Origin: an uncultured Croceitalea sp.
GTDB taxonomy: Bacteria; Bacteroidota; Bacteroidia; Flavobacteriales; Flavobacteriaceae
Length of the DNA: 64,000 nucleotides
Assembly (NCBI GenBank): GCA_947503285.1
Contig: CANNDD010000003.1
Span: forward strand, 62,001-126,000
Direction of reading: 5' to 3'
The notes below the pieces were generated by a model. It was given only the letters and a program-made list of their open reading frames with translations. It ran no database searches and was not told the origin of the DNA. The position numbers and the translations under genes are program-made. Numbering within the stretch: position 1 is the stretch's first letter; each line of letters opens with the position of its first letter. This document shows positions 20,214 through 31,157 of the stretch, piece by piece.

Positions 20214-21260
20214 TTATCTACTAATATGCTGATTGTTCAACCATCGGACGTATTGCGCTTTATTTCGGTTATGCTGCGCTAGGGTTTTGGCAAACATATG
20301 ATATCCAAAGTTCGAAACGTTGGCGACAAAGTATAGATAATCATGTTTTTCAGCATTCAAGACGGCATCTACCGAAGAGATATCGGGCATCGTAATCGGA
20401 CCTGGGGGGATGCCAGCATACTTATAGGTATTGTAAGGGGAATCCATTTCCAGATCTTTGTACAAAACCCTTTTGATTATCGTATCAAAATTTCCGGTCT
20501 CTTTTTTTATGGCATAAATTACCGTGGGGTCTGCCTGCAAGAGCATCCCTTTCCGTATTCTATTAAGGTAGACTCCGGCAACCCTGGTCCTCTCGTCTAT
20601 CTTTACCGTTTCTTTTTGTACGATTGCAGCGATTGATATTATTTCCATGGGATCAAGGTTCAACGCTTCGGCCTTTTTGATACGTTCTTCATTCCAAAAC
20701 CGATCATATTCCTTCTTCATCCTGTCACGAAATTTCTCGGCACTGGTATTCCAAAAGAACTCGTACGTATTCGGAATATACATTCCGAGTTTGGTATCTT
20801 CATTAAAACCGTTGGACCCAAGAAATTTCTTATCGTTCAAGACACTGACCAAACTTGCACTATCGGCTTCTATTTGAGTTGCGATCCTGCCTGCAAGGGA
20901 GTTGAGGTTCTCTTGATTATTGAATGATACTTTTACGGGTAAGTTTCTGCTGCGAAGGGTATTTACAATAGCATTGTTGTTCATTCCCTTGGCTATGGCA
21001 TAGCGACCGCCCTTGATATTATTAGTGTAGCCTTTTCGTTGCGCTACTGCTTCAAACGAACCAATATCGCTTAAAAGCGGTTGCAATTGTTGTTTTACGT
21101 CATTGAAGGTAGCATTTGAAGTGATGTAGACAAAGGCTTCTTCATTTTCAAAATCCGTATTTGGCGAAAAAATAGCATCATAGATCTTGTATGCCATGAA
21201 ACCACAAATGACCAGACCAAGGATTGCGGTTGCCCAGATTACTTTTTTAAGATTTTTCAA
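20214..21260 (-). CDS. mltG: Endolytic murein transglycosylase MltG
   Basis: MltG cuts nascent glycan strands and helps terminate peptidoglycan chains. The 348-residue chain has one N-terminal transmembrane segment (about 8-25), a LysM-like part (about 40-115) and the YceG domain with the catalytic Glu in SIAAIVQKET, VAGVYLNRIRKGM and LLQADPTVIYA, then YNTYKYAGIPPGPI. No ATG precedes the membrane segment: the start is a TTG at 21260 that overlaps the TGA of the upstream acetyltransferase gene (TTGA), so translation probably depends on coupling. The order is dapF-GNAT-mltG, all overlapping. Confidence 0.93.
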   Translation of the reverse strand: MKNLKKVIWATAILGLVICGFMAYKIYDAIFSPNTDFENEEAFVYITSNATFNDVKQQLQPLLSDIGSFEAVAQRKGYTNNIKGGRYAIAKGMNNNAIVNTLRSRNLPVKVSFNNQENLNSLAGRIATQIEADSASLVSVLNDKKFLGSNGFNEDTKLGMYIPNTYEFFWNTSAEKFRDRMKKEYDRFWNEERIKKAEALNLDPMEIISIAAIVQKETVKIDERTRVAGVYLNRIRKGMLLQADPTVIYAIKKETGNFDTIIKRVLYKDLEMDSPYNTYKYAGIPPGPITMPDISSVDAVLNAEKHDYLYFVANVSNFGYHMFAKTLAQHNRNKAQYVRWLNNQHISR

Positions 21261-21781
21261 GGTTTTAGTTTTTGATATAAAACTTCATTTTTAAACATCG
21301 ATTCTGAATAAATCCAATCCTTTTTTATTCCCACCCTAGTAAATCCAAGCTTTTCAAACACATGGATGCTCGCGGAATTATGCTCTAACACGTTGGCATA
21401 AATTTGGTGCAGGTCAAGTTTCTGAAATGCATAATCACATAGTAACCCAATTGCCTCAGACCCGATGCCCTTATTACGATTGCCTGCATCCGCGATTATA
21501 AGTCCCAAACCTGCCCGTTTATTTTTTGGATCGAAGTCGAACAGGTCGATCAAGCCCAATACCATCTTGTCGTTAGAACATATGCAAAGGCGCAACTGTT
21601 TGACTTCGTAAATATCACGATGGGCATTTTCGAGATAGAATTGGAGTACGGCTTTTGAATAGGGTGTTATCGTTCCGCTGACTTCCCATAAAACCGAATC
21701 ATTCTCTAATTGATATAGAAATTCCAAATCAGAGGGTTCAATCGCCCTTAAATAGACATTTTCTCCTTGAATGTTTACCAT
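21257..21781 (-). CDS. GNAT-family N-acetyltransferase (RimJ/RimL-like)
   Basis: A 174-residue acetyltransferase. It begins with the RimJ-like pattern VYLRAIEPSDLEFLYQLEND; the acetyl-CoA loop is DAGNRNKGIGSEAIGLL (about 103-119), then LHQIYANVLEHNSASIHVFEKLGF, the motif B of the family. Substrates of such proteins are protein N-termini, small amines or antibiotics; this one is unassigned. It overlaps dapF by seven bases at its start and mltG by four at its end, so all three are translationally linked in a wall-synthesis operon. Confidence 0.9.
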   Translation of the reverse strand: MVNIQGENVYLRAIEPSDLEFLYQLENDSVLWEVSGTITPYSKAVLQFYLENAHRDIYEVKQLRLCICSNDKMVLGLIDLFDFDPKNKRAGLGLIIADAGNRNKGIGSEAIGLLCDYAFQKLDLHQIYANVLEHNSASIHVFEKLGFTRVGIKKDWIYSESMFKNEVLYQKLKP

Positions 21782-22563
21782 TCCATTTCGCCTTTGAAGA
21801 CCATTTTTGCCGCCCCTATTAGTTTTACATCCGTATAATTTCCATTGCTAGCCAAAAAAGAAACCTCAAGGTTTCCTCCTACGGTCTTGATTTTCACCTT
21901 TTCCTTTTTTGTTTTTCCTGAGCGGTGCATAGCCAAGGCAACTGCGGTCACACCGGTACCACACGATAACGTCTCACCTTCTACCCCTCGTTCATAAGTT
22001 CTAACATCAAATAACCCGCTGTCATTTTGAGTTACAAAATTGATATTACTACCCTCTTCACCATAAATACCATACCTAATTTTGGCACCCTCTTTGTGAA
22101 CGTCCAATTTATCTAAATCAGGCACCAATTGCACATGATGTGGCGACCCTGTATTCAAATAAAAGTATTTCCCGGTTTCCCTGATATTCGTGACGTCGAT
22201 CATTTGTAAGGTCACCACATCATCAACGATGGTAGCCTTATGCTTTCCATCTACTGCCATGAATACGGTTTCCGGCCCGATTATACCCAATAATTTGGCA
22301 AACGCCACAACACACCTACCTCCATTGCCACACATCGTGCTTTCATTTCCGTCAGAATTATAATACACCATCTTAAAATCAAACCGGGTATCATTTTCCA
22401 ATAATATCAAGCCATCGGCACCAACACCAAACTTTCTCTCGCATACGGACCTTATAAGTTTTTTATCTTTTCTCGGGAAAAAGTTTTGACGATTATCGAC
22501 CAAGATGAAATCGTTGCCCGTTCCCTGATATTTAAAAAACGTAAATTTTCGGGTGTTGTTCAT
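21775..22563 (-). CDS. dapF: Diaminopimelate epimerase
   Basis: DapF converts LL- to meso-diaminopimelate, the cross-linking residue of peptidoglycan and direct precursor of lysine. The 262-residue chain has both active-site cysteines of the two-base mechanism: Cys78 in STMCGNGGRC and Cys201 in TLSCGTGVTA, plus the N-terminal KYQGTGNDFI. The length is normal. First gene of the minus-strand operon dapF-GNAT-mltG; divergent from htrA with 124 bases between starts, a region that carries repeats described separately. Confidence 0.96.
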   Translation of the reverse strand: MNNTRKFTFFKYQGTGNDFILVDNRQNFFPRKDKKLIRSVCERKFGVGADGLILLENDTRFDFKMVYYNSDGNESTMCGNGGRCVVAFAKLLGIIGPETVFMAVDGKHKATIVDDVVTLQMIDVTNIRETGKYFYLNTGSPHHVQLVPDLDKLDVHKEGAKIRYGIYGEEGSNINFVTQNDSGLFDVRTYERGVEGETLSCGTGVTAVALAMHRSGKTKKEKVKIKTVGGNLEVSFLASNGNYTDVKLIGAAKMVFKGEMEW

Positions 22564-22610
22564 AGGGTAAAGATAAGATATTCTTTAAGGTTTTTTTTGC
22601 AGTTAAAAAC

Positions 22611-22679
22611 ACGTTAAACTGTTAAAATGGATTATGCATTTCCATTAATTTTAAACTGTTCAATTTAAATTAAAAGGAG
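22611..22679 (+). promoter_or_regulatory. Repeat-rich regulatory region upstream of htrA
   Basis: TTAAACTGTT occurs twice (22614-22623 and 22651-22660), 37 bases apart. Between the copies lies an inverted repeat AATGGA (22626-22631) / TCCATT (22641-22646). The first copy is part of CACGTTAAAC (22610-22619). An unusually canonical Shine-Dalgarno, AAGGAG, stands nine to ten bases before ATG 22688. The arrangement fits binding sites for a regulator or alternative sigma factor controlling an envelope-stress protease; this is inference. Confidence 0.4.
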
Positions 22680-22687
22680 ATTAAATT

Positions 22688-24076
22688 ATGAAAAGAACAG
22701 CGAGTTTATTTTTGGTTGCCCTTTTCGCAGGGGCAATTACGCTAGGCAGTTACAAACTATTCTTTGAAAAAGATAATTTCAAGTATGTACAAGAAACGGC
22801 GACACCTTTCGTAACCACAAGTTTACCCACATCCGCTGCCGGTGCGGGCATCAATGAAGTAGACTTTACCGTTGCCGCAGAGAAAACGGTACATGCCGTA
22901 GTGCACGTCAAAAATATGACATTGAGCAAAAGTAGTCCGTTGGCTGGCTTCTTTTATGGTTTTGAAAGCAGTCAAAGACCTCAAATAGGTACGGGTTCTG
23001 GTGTGATCATCTCTGCCGATGGCTATATCGTAACCAATAACCACGTCATTGATAAATCAAAAGAACTTGAGGTAACGCTCAATAACAATAAAACCTATGA
23101 GGCTGAGATTGTAGGTGCCGATGCCAGTTCTGACATTGCCTTGCTTAAAATAGATACCGAAGAACCTTTACCATACTTGGCTTTCGGCGATTCTGACGGC
23201 ACAAAAATAGGCGAATGGGTTTTAGCCGTTGGCAACCCCTTCAATTTAACCTCTACGGTGACCGCTGGGATTGTAAGTGCAAAAGCCAGATCTATATCGC
23301 CGAGAAGCAATCAATCATTCATACAAACGGATGCCGCGGTAAATCCCGGTAATTCTGGCGGTGCGCTTGTAAATACAAACGGCGAGCTTATCGGTATCAA
23401 CACGGCGATAACTTCGCAAACAGGTTCTTATGTGGGCTATTCATTTGCAGTACCCAGCAACATCGCCAATAAAGTGGTAAACGATCTCTTGGAATTTGGA
23501 AGGGTACAAAAAGGTATATTAGGAATTTCTGGGGCAAACATAAATGCGGCTTTGGCCGAGCAAGAGGGGCTGAATGAAAATGAAGGGGTGTATGTAGCCA
23601 CGGTAGAAGAAGAATCCGGTGCTGCCGACGCAGGTATAAAAAGTGGCGATATCATCAAACAAGTGGATAATGTAAAAGTGCGTAAATTTTCGGAATTGAC
23701 CGGTTATCTATCCGCTAAGCGCCCAGGAGACAAGGTAGAGGTCGTAGTCGATCGTGAAAGTGAGCTTATAACCGTACCGGTAACACTTAAAAAACGGCTT
23801 ACGGTAGAATTGCCGCAAATGGGCCTAACGGTCAAAGACCTATCGGAAAAAGATAAAAAGACCTATAAAACAAAGTCTGGGGTCAAAATTATAGCAGTGC
23901 CACAACAATATCAAGATTATGGTTTGGAAAATAAGGTAATCGTCAAAGTTGATGATAACGATGTACGTAATATCGAAGAGGCTAGAACCGTATTCAATGG
24001 TATTTCGAAATACGGTCGTACCAGTATTACTTTGATAAGTAAGGATGGTGAACGTGAAAGGCTTATTTTTCAATGA
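22688..24076 (+). CDS. htrA: HtrA/DegP-family serine protease with PDZ domains
   Basis: A periplasmic quality-control protease of 462 residues. The N-terminal hydrophobic segment (about 4-25) is a signal or anchor. The trypsin-like domain carries the triad His119 (TNNHVID), Asp149 (SSDIALLKID) and Ser223 (NPGNSGGALV). A PDZ domain spans about 270-365 (GVYVATVEEESGAADAG, GDIIKQVDNVKV), and a second, divergent PDZ-like domain about 375-460. Transcription ends at the hairpin at 24101-24120. It is the only gene of its unit and is preceded by a repeat-rich control region, in line with stress regulation of degP genes elsewhere. Confidence 0.95.
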   Translation: MKRTASLFLVALFAGAITLGSYKLFFEKDNFKYVQETATPFVTTSLPTSAAGAGINEVDFTVAAEKTVHAVVHVKNMTLSKSSPLAGFFYGFESSQRPQIGTGSGVIISADGYIVTNNHVIDKSKELEVTLNNNKTYEAEIVGADASSDIALLKIDTEEPLPYLAFGDSDGTKIGEWVLAVGNPFNLTSTVTAGIVSAKARSISPRSNQSFIQTDAAVNPGNSGGALVNTNGELIGINTAITSQTGSYVGYSFAVPSNIANKVVNDLLEFGRVQKGILGISGANINAALAEQEGLNENEGVYVATVEEESGAADAGIKSGDIIKQVDNVKVRKFSELTGYLSAKRPGDKVEVVVDRESELITVPVTLKKRLTVELPQMGLTVKDLSEKDKKTYKTKSGVKIIAVPQQYQDYGLENKVIVKVDDNDVRNIEEARTVFNGISKYGRTSITLISKDGERERLIFQ

Positions 24077-24100
24077 TCAAGCACCTTCTACACTGAATAC

Positions 24101-24127
24101 AACGCCCATACGTGGGCGTTTTTTTAT
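24101..24127 (+). terminator. Rho-independent terminator of htrA
   Basis: Perfect 8-bp stem AACGCCCA (24101-24108) / TGGGCGTT (24113-24120) with a TACG tetraloop, followed directly by a run of T. Confidence 0.9.
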
Positions 24128-24163
24128 TCCATCATTTTGCTTTACGAAAACGTTTGAAATACC

Positions 24164-24171
24164 TAATTTTG
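24164..24171 (+). promoter_or_regulatory. Promoter -7 box of the GAPDH gene
   Basis: TAATTTTG fits the Bacteroidota consensus TAnnTTTG and lies 29 bases before the start codon. A TTTG at 24136-24139 could be the upstream element, but the 24-base spacing is a little long. Confidence 0.55.
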
Positions 24172-24200
24172 CCAAGATTTAAAAACAACCAAAACCAATT

Positions 24201-25649
24201 ATGAGCGATATTAGGTCATACGAGAAAGAGTTGGCGTTTCAGGCAGATAGAAGAAAAGCCACTACGGAATTCATCAAAATAATCAGTGACTTATGGTATG
24301 ATAAGGCCATAGAGGTAGTACTGTTCAAAAATCAGGTCATTGATAAAAATGTAAGTGAGATAATCAACTTGCACGAATATGCAGGGGAGTTCGTTCAAAA
24401 ACCAATCTCTATTTTTGACTCCGTTGAACTTTTGCGTGCTATCAATGATATCAATTTACCTCCGGCCAAACTTGATATCGGCAAATTAACCTATGAATTC
24501 CATTCTCAAGATAGTGACCATTTAAACGTAAAATCGTTTATAATAGATAAGTTGAATGAAGCGAAGGAATCAAAGGAAGTAAAACCAAAAGATGTAGTGC
24601 TATATGGTTTTGGCCGTATCGGAAGGTTGCTCGCTCGCGAACTGATGGCCAGAACGGGAAAAGGAAACCAGTTACGTTTGAGGGCTATTGTAACGAGGGG
24701 GAAAATAGATCGGGAAGTGCTGGAAAAAAGGGCCGCTTTATTGAGAACGGACTCCGTTCATGGACAGTTTAGTGGAACTGTTGAGGTAGATGTACAAAAA
24801 AAGGCACTACTGATCAATGGTACCACCGTTTACATCATTACGGCGAGTAGGCCCGAAAACATTGACTATACCAAATATGGTATTTATAATGCCTTGATTA
24901 TCGATAATACCGGAGCCTTTAGGGATAAGGCCGCTTTAGAAAGGCATTTGGAATCAAAAGGGGCCCATAAAGTGTTATTGACCGCACCGGGTAAAGAAGT
25001 TCCGAATATCGTACATGGGGTAAACCATCAGGATCATGATCCCGACAAAACCAAGATTTTTTCCGCAGCCTCCTGTACTACCAACGCCATAACACCTGTT
25101 CTAAAAGTAATCGATGATTCGTTAGGTATTAAAAAGGGGCATCTCGAAACCATTCATGCCTATACCAATGACCAAAACCTTGTAGATAATATGCACGACA
25201 AGTACCGTCGTGGCCGTTCAGCTGCCTTAAATATGGTAATCACTGAGACGGGGGCGGGAAACGCCGTATCAAAGGCATTACCCACCTTGAAAGGTAAATT
25301 GACCTCAAATGCCATAAGGGTGCCTGTGCCGAACGGATCATTGGCGATACTGAATCTTGAAGTTGACAATAAAACATCGATTGAGGCCTTGAACACCATC
25401 TTAAAAAAGTATGCTTTAGAAGGTGACCTTGTGGAACAAATTAAATATTCTTTGAGCAATGAGCTTGTTTCCTCTGATATCGTGGGTACCTCTGCCCCAT
25501 CCATTTATGATAGTAGGGCCACAATCGTATCAGCAGATGGAAAAAACATTGTGCTTTACGTCTGGTATGATAATGAATATGGATATTCGCACCAAGTAAT
25601 CCGTTTGGCAAAATATATTGCTAAGGTGAGGCGATATACCTACTACTAG
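24201..25649 (+). CDS. Glyceraldehyde-3-phosphate dehydrogenase, long form
   Basis: The enzyme interconverts glyceraldehyde 3-phosphate and 1,3-bisphosphoglycerate. This 482-residue form has an N-terminal extension of about 130 residues before the NAD(P)-binding GFGRIGR (136-142). The catalytic Cys292 is in SAASCTTNAITP and His319 in ETIHAYTNDQ; the C-terminal WYDNEYGYSHQ is intact. Ordinary GAPDH is near 335 residues; the long class is known from Bacteroidota and some pseudomonads and coexists with a short one, which is not in this window. Its role (gluconeogenic direction or NADP preference) cannot be read from sequence alone. Preceded by a TAnnTTTG promoter box. Confidence 0.92.
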   Translation: MSDIRSYEKELAFQADRRKATTEFIKIISDLWYDKAIEVVLFKNQVIDKNVSEIINLHEYAGEFVQKPISIFDSVELLRAINDINLPPAKLDIGKLTYEFHSQDSDHLNVKSFIIDKLNEAKESKEVKPKDVVLYGFGRIGRLLARELMARTGKGNQLRLRAIVTRGKIDREVLEKRAALLRTDSVHGQFSGTVEVDVQKKALLINGTTVYIITASRPENIDYTKYGIYNALIIDNTGAFRDKAALERHLESKGAHKVLLTAPGKEVPNIVHGVNHQDHDPDKTKIFSAASCTTNAITPVLKVIDDSLGIKKGHLETIHAYTNDQNLVDNMHDKYRRGRSAALNMVITETGAGNAVSKALPTLKGKLTSNAIRVPVPNGSLAILNLEVDNKTSIEALNTILKKYALEGDLVEQIKYSLSNELVSSDIVGTSAPSIYDSRATIVSADGKNIVLYVWYDNEYGYSHQVIRLAKYIAKVRRYTYY

Positions 25650-25734
25650 ACTTTACGATTCGTATTTTTTGGTGAATTGTATTAATGATGTAACTTCGTT
25701 CTGCTCTAAATCGATTAATTAAGAATAAGAACCT

Positions 25735-26337
25735 ATGAAAAACTTTTTATTGTTTTTTAGTGGCGTATTGCTGTATTTCAATACGTTGAATGCCCAAGAA
25801 GAACCCACAGTGGATGATATGACCATAAAAGGTCAATTTGAGACTTTGGTCAGAAAATCCACCAACTATCGTCAAGGAGGAAAACGATATGAGGTCGTTC
25901 GCCTTTTGGAGTTGGAAGCCTTTCAAAAAAACGTTTTGGATACCATAAGTGCGGCAAATAACAATATATCGGAACTTCAGGCCACCATCGCCAAAAATGA
26001 AACCACGCTAAGTTCCCTAAATACAAAACTAGATGAAACGTCAAAGAAACTTGGGGAAGTTACTTCAGAAAAGGATAGTATGTCTTTCTTTGGGTTAATG
26101 GTCTCAAAAGGTTCTTATAAATTGATTGTCTGGTCGATTATCTTCGGCCTTTTGGTGCTGTTCGTGTTGTTTGTCTACAAGTTCAAAAACAGTAATGCAT
26201 TGACACAACTGGCCAAGGCCAATTTAGCCGATGTGGAACTGGAATTTGAGGAACACCGAAGAAGGGCCTTGGAGCGAGAACAGAAAATAAGCCGTAAACT
26301 ACAAGACGAGATCAATAAAAATAAAAAGGGAGCCTAA
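25735..26337 (+). CDS. Coiled-coil membrane protein of unknown function upstream of trmD
   Basis: A 200-residue protein: signal peptide 1-20 (ending LNAQ), a periplasmic part with a predicted coiled coil (about 65-115, LQATIAKNETTLSSLNTKL), one transmembrane segment (about 130-148) and a charged cytoplasmic coiled coil to the C-terminus (EEHRRRALEREQKISRK). Homologues in Flavobacteriaceae are often labelled tRNA (guanine-N1)-methyltransferase, apparently copied from the neighbouring trmD; nothing here resembles a methyltransferase. Seven bases separate it from the acetyltransferase gene. A role linking envelope and cytoplasm is possible but unsupported. Confidence 0.8.
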   Translation: MKNFLLFFSGVLLYFNTLNAQEEPTVDDMTIKGQFETLVRKSTNYRQGGKRYEVVRLLELEAFQKNVLDTISAANNNISELQATIAKNETTLSSLNTKLDETSKKLGEVTSEKDSMSFFGLMVSKGSYKLIVWSIIFGLLVLFVLFVYKFKNSNALTQLAKANLADVELEFEEHRRRALEREQKISRKLQDEINKNKKGA

Positions 26338-26343
26338 ATCGCA

Positions 26344-26796
26344 ATGCTGAAGATCATTCGCGCCAATGGGCGACACATTGATTTGATTACACCCCTTTTT
26401 GATGCTTACAGGGTCTTTTACGGACAAAATTCAGGAAATAACGCCTCAGCCTTTTTTATTGAAGAAAGGCTCAAACGAAACGAATCCATTATTTTTTTGG
26501 CGCTCGAAAACGAAGATCCAGTTGGTTTCACCCAACTTTACAAGACTTTTTCATCAGTGGGCCTGCAGCCATTTTTTATTTTGAACGATTTGTATGTCGA
26601 TAAAAAACATCGGGGTAAAGGAATCGGGGCGGCTTTACTCGAACATGCAAAAAAGCATTGTATCGAAATGGGATCAAAAGGTTTGGCCCTTGAAACAGCT
26701 GTAGACAACCCTGCACAAAAATTATATGAAAAGCTGGGATGGGAGAACGATGGTTCCGTAAAACATTATTTTTGGACCGCCCCAAAAGCGACATGA
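26344..26796 (+). CDS. GNAT-family N-acetyltransferase
   Basis: A 150-residue acetyltransferase with FFILNDLYVDKKHRGKGIGAALLEHAKKH as the strand and acetyl-CoA loop (the RGKGIGAALL part near 92-101) and LALETAVDNPAQKLYEKLGW as motif B. It belongs to the general acetyltransferase group; the substrate is not known. It sits in the run coiled-coil protein-GNAT-trmD with gaps of 6 and 30 bases. AGGGAG near the end of the upstream gene could serve as its ribosome site. Confidence 0.88.
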   Translation: MLKIIRANGRHIDLITPLFDAYRVFYGQNSGNNASAFFIEERLKRNESIIFLALENEDPVGFTQLYKTFSSVGLQPFFILNDLYVDKKHRGKGIGAALLEHAKKHCIEMGSKGLALETAVDNPAQKLYEKLGWENDGSVKHYFWTAPKAT

Positions 26797-26826
26797 TTTT
26801 CCACACCCAATTTAACGAGACGTACC

Positions 26827-27501
26827 ATGCGAATTGATATCATCACCGTTTTACCAGAGCTTTTAAAAAGTCCTTTTGATGCTTCCATTCTCAAAAGGGC
26901 CATTCAGAAAGGCTTGGTCGAGGTACACCTTCATAATTTACGCGATTTTGCTATCGGCAATTACAACCAGGTCGATGATTACCAATTTGGTGGCGGTGCG
27001 GGCATGGTGCTCATGATCGAACCCATCGACAAATGCATCACTTCCCTTCGCCAAGAGCGTGATTATGACGAGATCATATACATGACCCCTGATGGCGATA
27101 CCTTGAATCAGAAAATTGCAAATAATCTATCTTTAAAGGGGAACCTCATTATTCTTTGTGGTCACTATAAGGGTGTTGACCAGAGGGTACGTGATCGATT
27201 CATTACCAAAGAAATATCCATTGGTGATTTTGTTTTATCAGGTGGTGAACTAGCGGCCGCCGTACTTGCAGATTCGATAATTCGTCTACTACCAGGCGTT
27301 TTAAATGATGAGACATCGGCTTTGACCGACACGTTTCAAGATGGCCTTTTAGCCCCGCCGGTATACACACGACCTGCTGCTTATGAGGGAATGCAGGTTC
27401 CTGAGGTACTATTGAGTGGTAACTTTCCAAAAATCGAGGCTTGGCGTGAAGAACAGGCTTTGAACAGAACCAAGGAAAGAAGACCAGATCTTTTGGAATA
27501 A
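26827..27501 (+). CDS. trmD: tRNA (guanine37-N1)-methyltransferase
   Basis: TrmD adds N1-methyl to G37 next to the anticodon and so prevents +1 frameshifting. The 224-residue SPOUT protein shows [12 protein letters not shown] at the start, [15 protein letters not shown] (about 57-71), the trefoil-knot segments [13 protein letters not shown] and [14 protein letters not shown], and the C-terminal [11 protein letters not shown]. Length and motifs are normal. It lies upstream of rplS as in many bacteria, but rplS has its own promoter; rpsP and rimM, the usual partners, are absent here. Confidence 0.96.
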   Translation: MRIDIITVLPELLKSPFDASILKRAIQKGLVEVHLHNLRDFAIGNYNQVDDYQFGGGAGMVLMIEPIDKCITSLRQERDYDEIIYMTPDGDTLNQKIANNLSLKGNLIILCGHYKGVDQRVRDRFITKEISIGDFVLSGGELAAAVLADSIIRLLPGVLNDETSALTDTFQDGLLAPPVYTRPAAYEGMQVPEVLLSGNFPKIEAWREEQALNRTKERRPDLLE

Positions 27502-27534
27502 GCTATCATTCGCCCAAATAATCAAGAAAACCTC

Positions 27535-27606
27535 TTGCTAGTTTTAAAATAAGCATTAATTTTGCACCGCATTAAAATCAACCTCTGACGAAAATCGTGA
27601 ACGTTG
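27535..27606 (+). promoter_or_regulatory. Promoter and leader hairpin of rplS
   Basis: TTG (27535-27537), 19 bases, TAATTTTG (27557-27564) is an almost ideal Bacteroidota promoter. The leader that follows can form a hairpin: CAAC (27579-27582) / GTTG (27603-27606) enclosing ACGA (27588-27591) / TCGT (27595-27598). As far as I recall, ribosomal-protein leader motifs have been proposed upstream of L19 genes in Flavobacteria; whether this belongs to that class is not checked. Confidence 0.6.
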
Positions 27607-27633
27607 TTTTTGAAAAATCCATAAAACACAGCT

Positions 27634-27984
27634 ATGGAATCTTTAATAAAATTTGTAGAGAGCGAGTTCGTCGCAAAAAAAGAGTTTCCCAAATTTTCGG
27701 CAGGTGATACCATAACGGTATACTACGAGATCAAGGAAGGGGAAAAAACCCGAACCCAGTTTTTCAAAGGTGTCGTCATTCAACGAAGGGGAAGTGGTTC
27801 TACGGAAACATTCACCATTAGAAAGATGTCCGGTACTGTAGGGGTTGAACGGATTTTTCCAGTAAACATGCCAGCTTTACAAAAAATTGAAATCAATAAA
27901 AAAGGTAAGGTTCGAAGAGCTAGAATATTCTACTTTAGAAGATTGACCGGAAAGAAAGCTAGAATTAAAGAGGTAAGATCCTAA
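27634..27984 (+). CDS. rplS: 50S ribosomal protein L19
   Basis: L19 lies at the 30S-50S interface of the ribosome. The 116-residue protein has the family pattern FSAGDTITVYYEIKEGEKTR, FKGVVIQRRGSGSTETFTIRK and the basic C-terminus KKGKVRRARIFYFRRLTGKKA. Length is normal. It has its own strong promoter at 27535-27564, about 60 bases of leader, and ends at the hairpin terminator at 28007-28034, so it can be transcribed alone although it follows trmD. Confidence 0.97.
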   Translation: MESLIKFVESEFVAKKEFPKFSAGDTITVYYEIKEGEKTRTQFFKGVVIQRRGSGSTETFTIRKMSGTVGVERIFPVNMPALQKIEINKKGKVRRARIFYFRRLTGKKARIKEVRS

Positions 27985-28006
27985 TAAAAGATTAAAAGAT
28001 ATTCCC

Positions 28007-28038
28007 AAAGCACCTGATTTTCATTAGGTGCTTTTTTA
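28007..28038 (+). terminator. Rho-independent terminator of rplS
   Basis: Perfect 9-bp stem AAAGCACCT (28007-28015) / AGGTGCTTT (28026-28034), ten-base loop, followed by a T-run. Confidence 0.92.
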
Positions 28039-28199
28039 TGAACAATTGTTAATAACAAGAGTTTATAAATTGTTGATTACTAATTAGTTGTAAAATTTGA
28101 ATTATTCATGTTTTCCCCTATGTTAGTAACAGGAATTTAGATTGATTAATCGATTTAGATTTTTTTCAAAGTTGACGTTCTTTAAAATGTTGTTTGATT

Positions 28200-30820
<2,621 letters not shown>

Positions 30821-31157
30821 AACGGTTTCACGCCGGTGATAAAAATCCGCGTTTCTTAAAGTGGGTTTGTTGTAGGTAGCATTCAGCGATTAAAGATATC
30901 CATCACCGATATGGACCCGGGCTAAATTGGAATAAGAAACTTCTTAAAACCGACTATTAGCAAAGCAGGGCCATAAGGGAATTAATCAGACTAACCAGCT
31001 TGAAAGGATTAAAGGTGTGGTGTCTATCTAGATGCTAAATTCCATCTTTGAAGGTTGTCAAAATCGCTCAACGTTAAATCGCCGTACGATATAAATAGTT
31101 CTAAGTTAATGTTGTAAATTAGAAACTAAAACTTGTTCTAATCAGAAAACCAAACCA
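30821..31157. other. Intergenic region without a recognisable gene
   Basis: All frames on both strands are broken by stops. A weak hairpin TCCAT/ATGGA lies near 30898-30916. No good terminator follows icd, and no clear TAnnTTTG box precedes the TonB-dependent receptor. CAACGTTAAA near 31071 resembles the AACGTTAAAC element described elsewhere. Confidence 0.5.
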
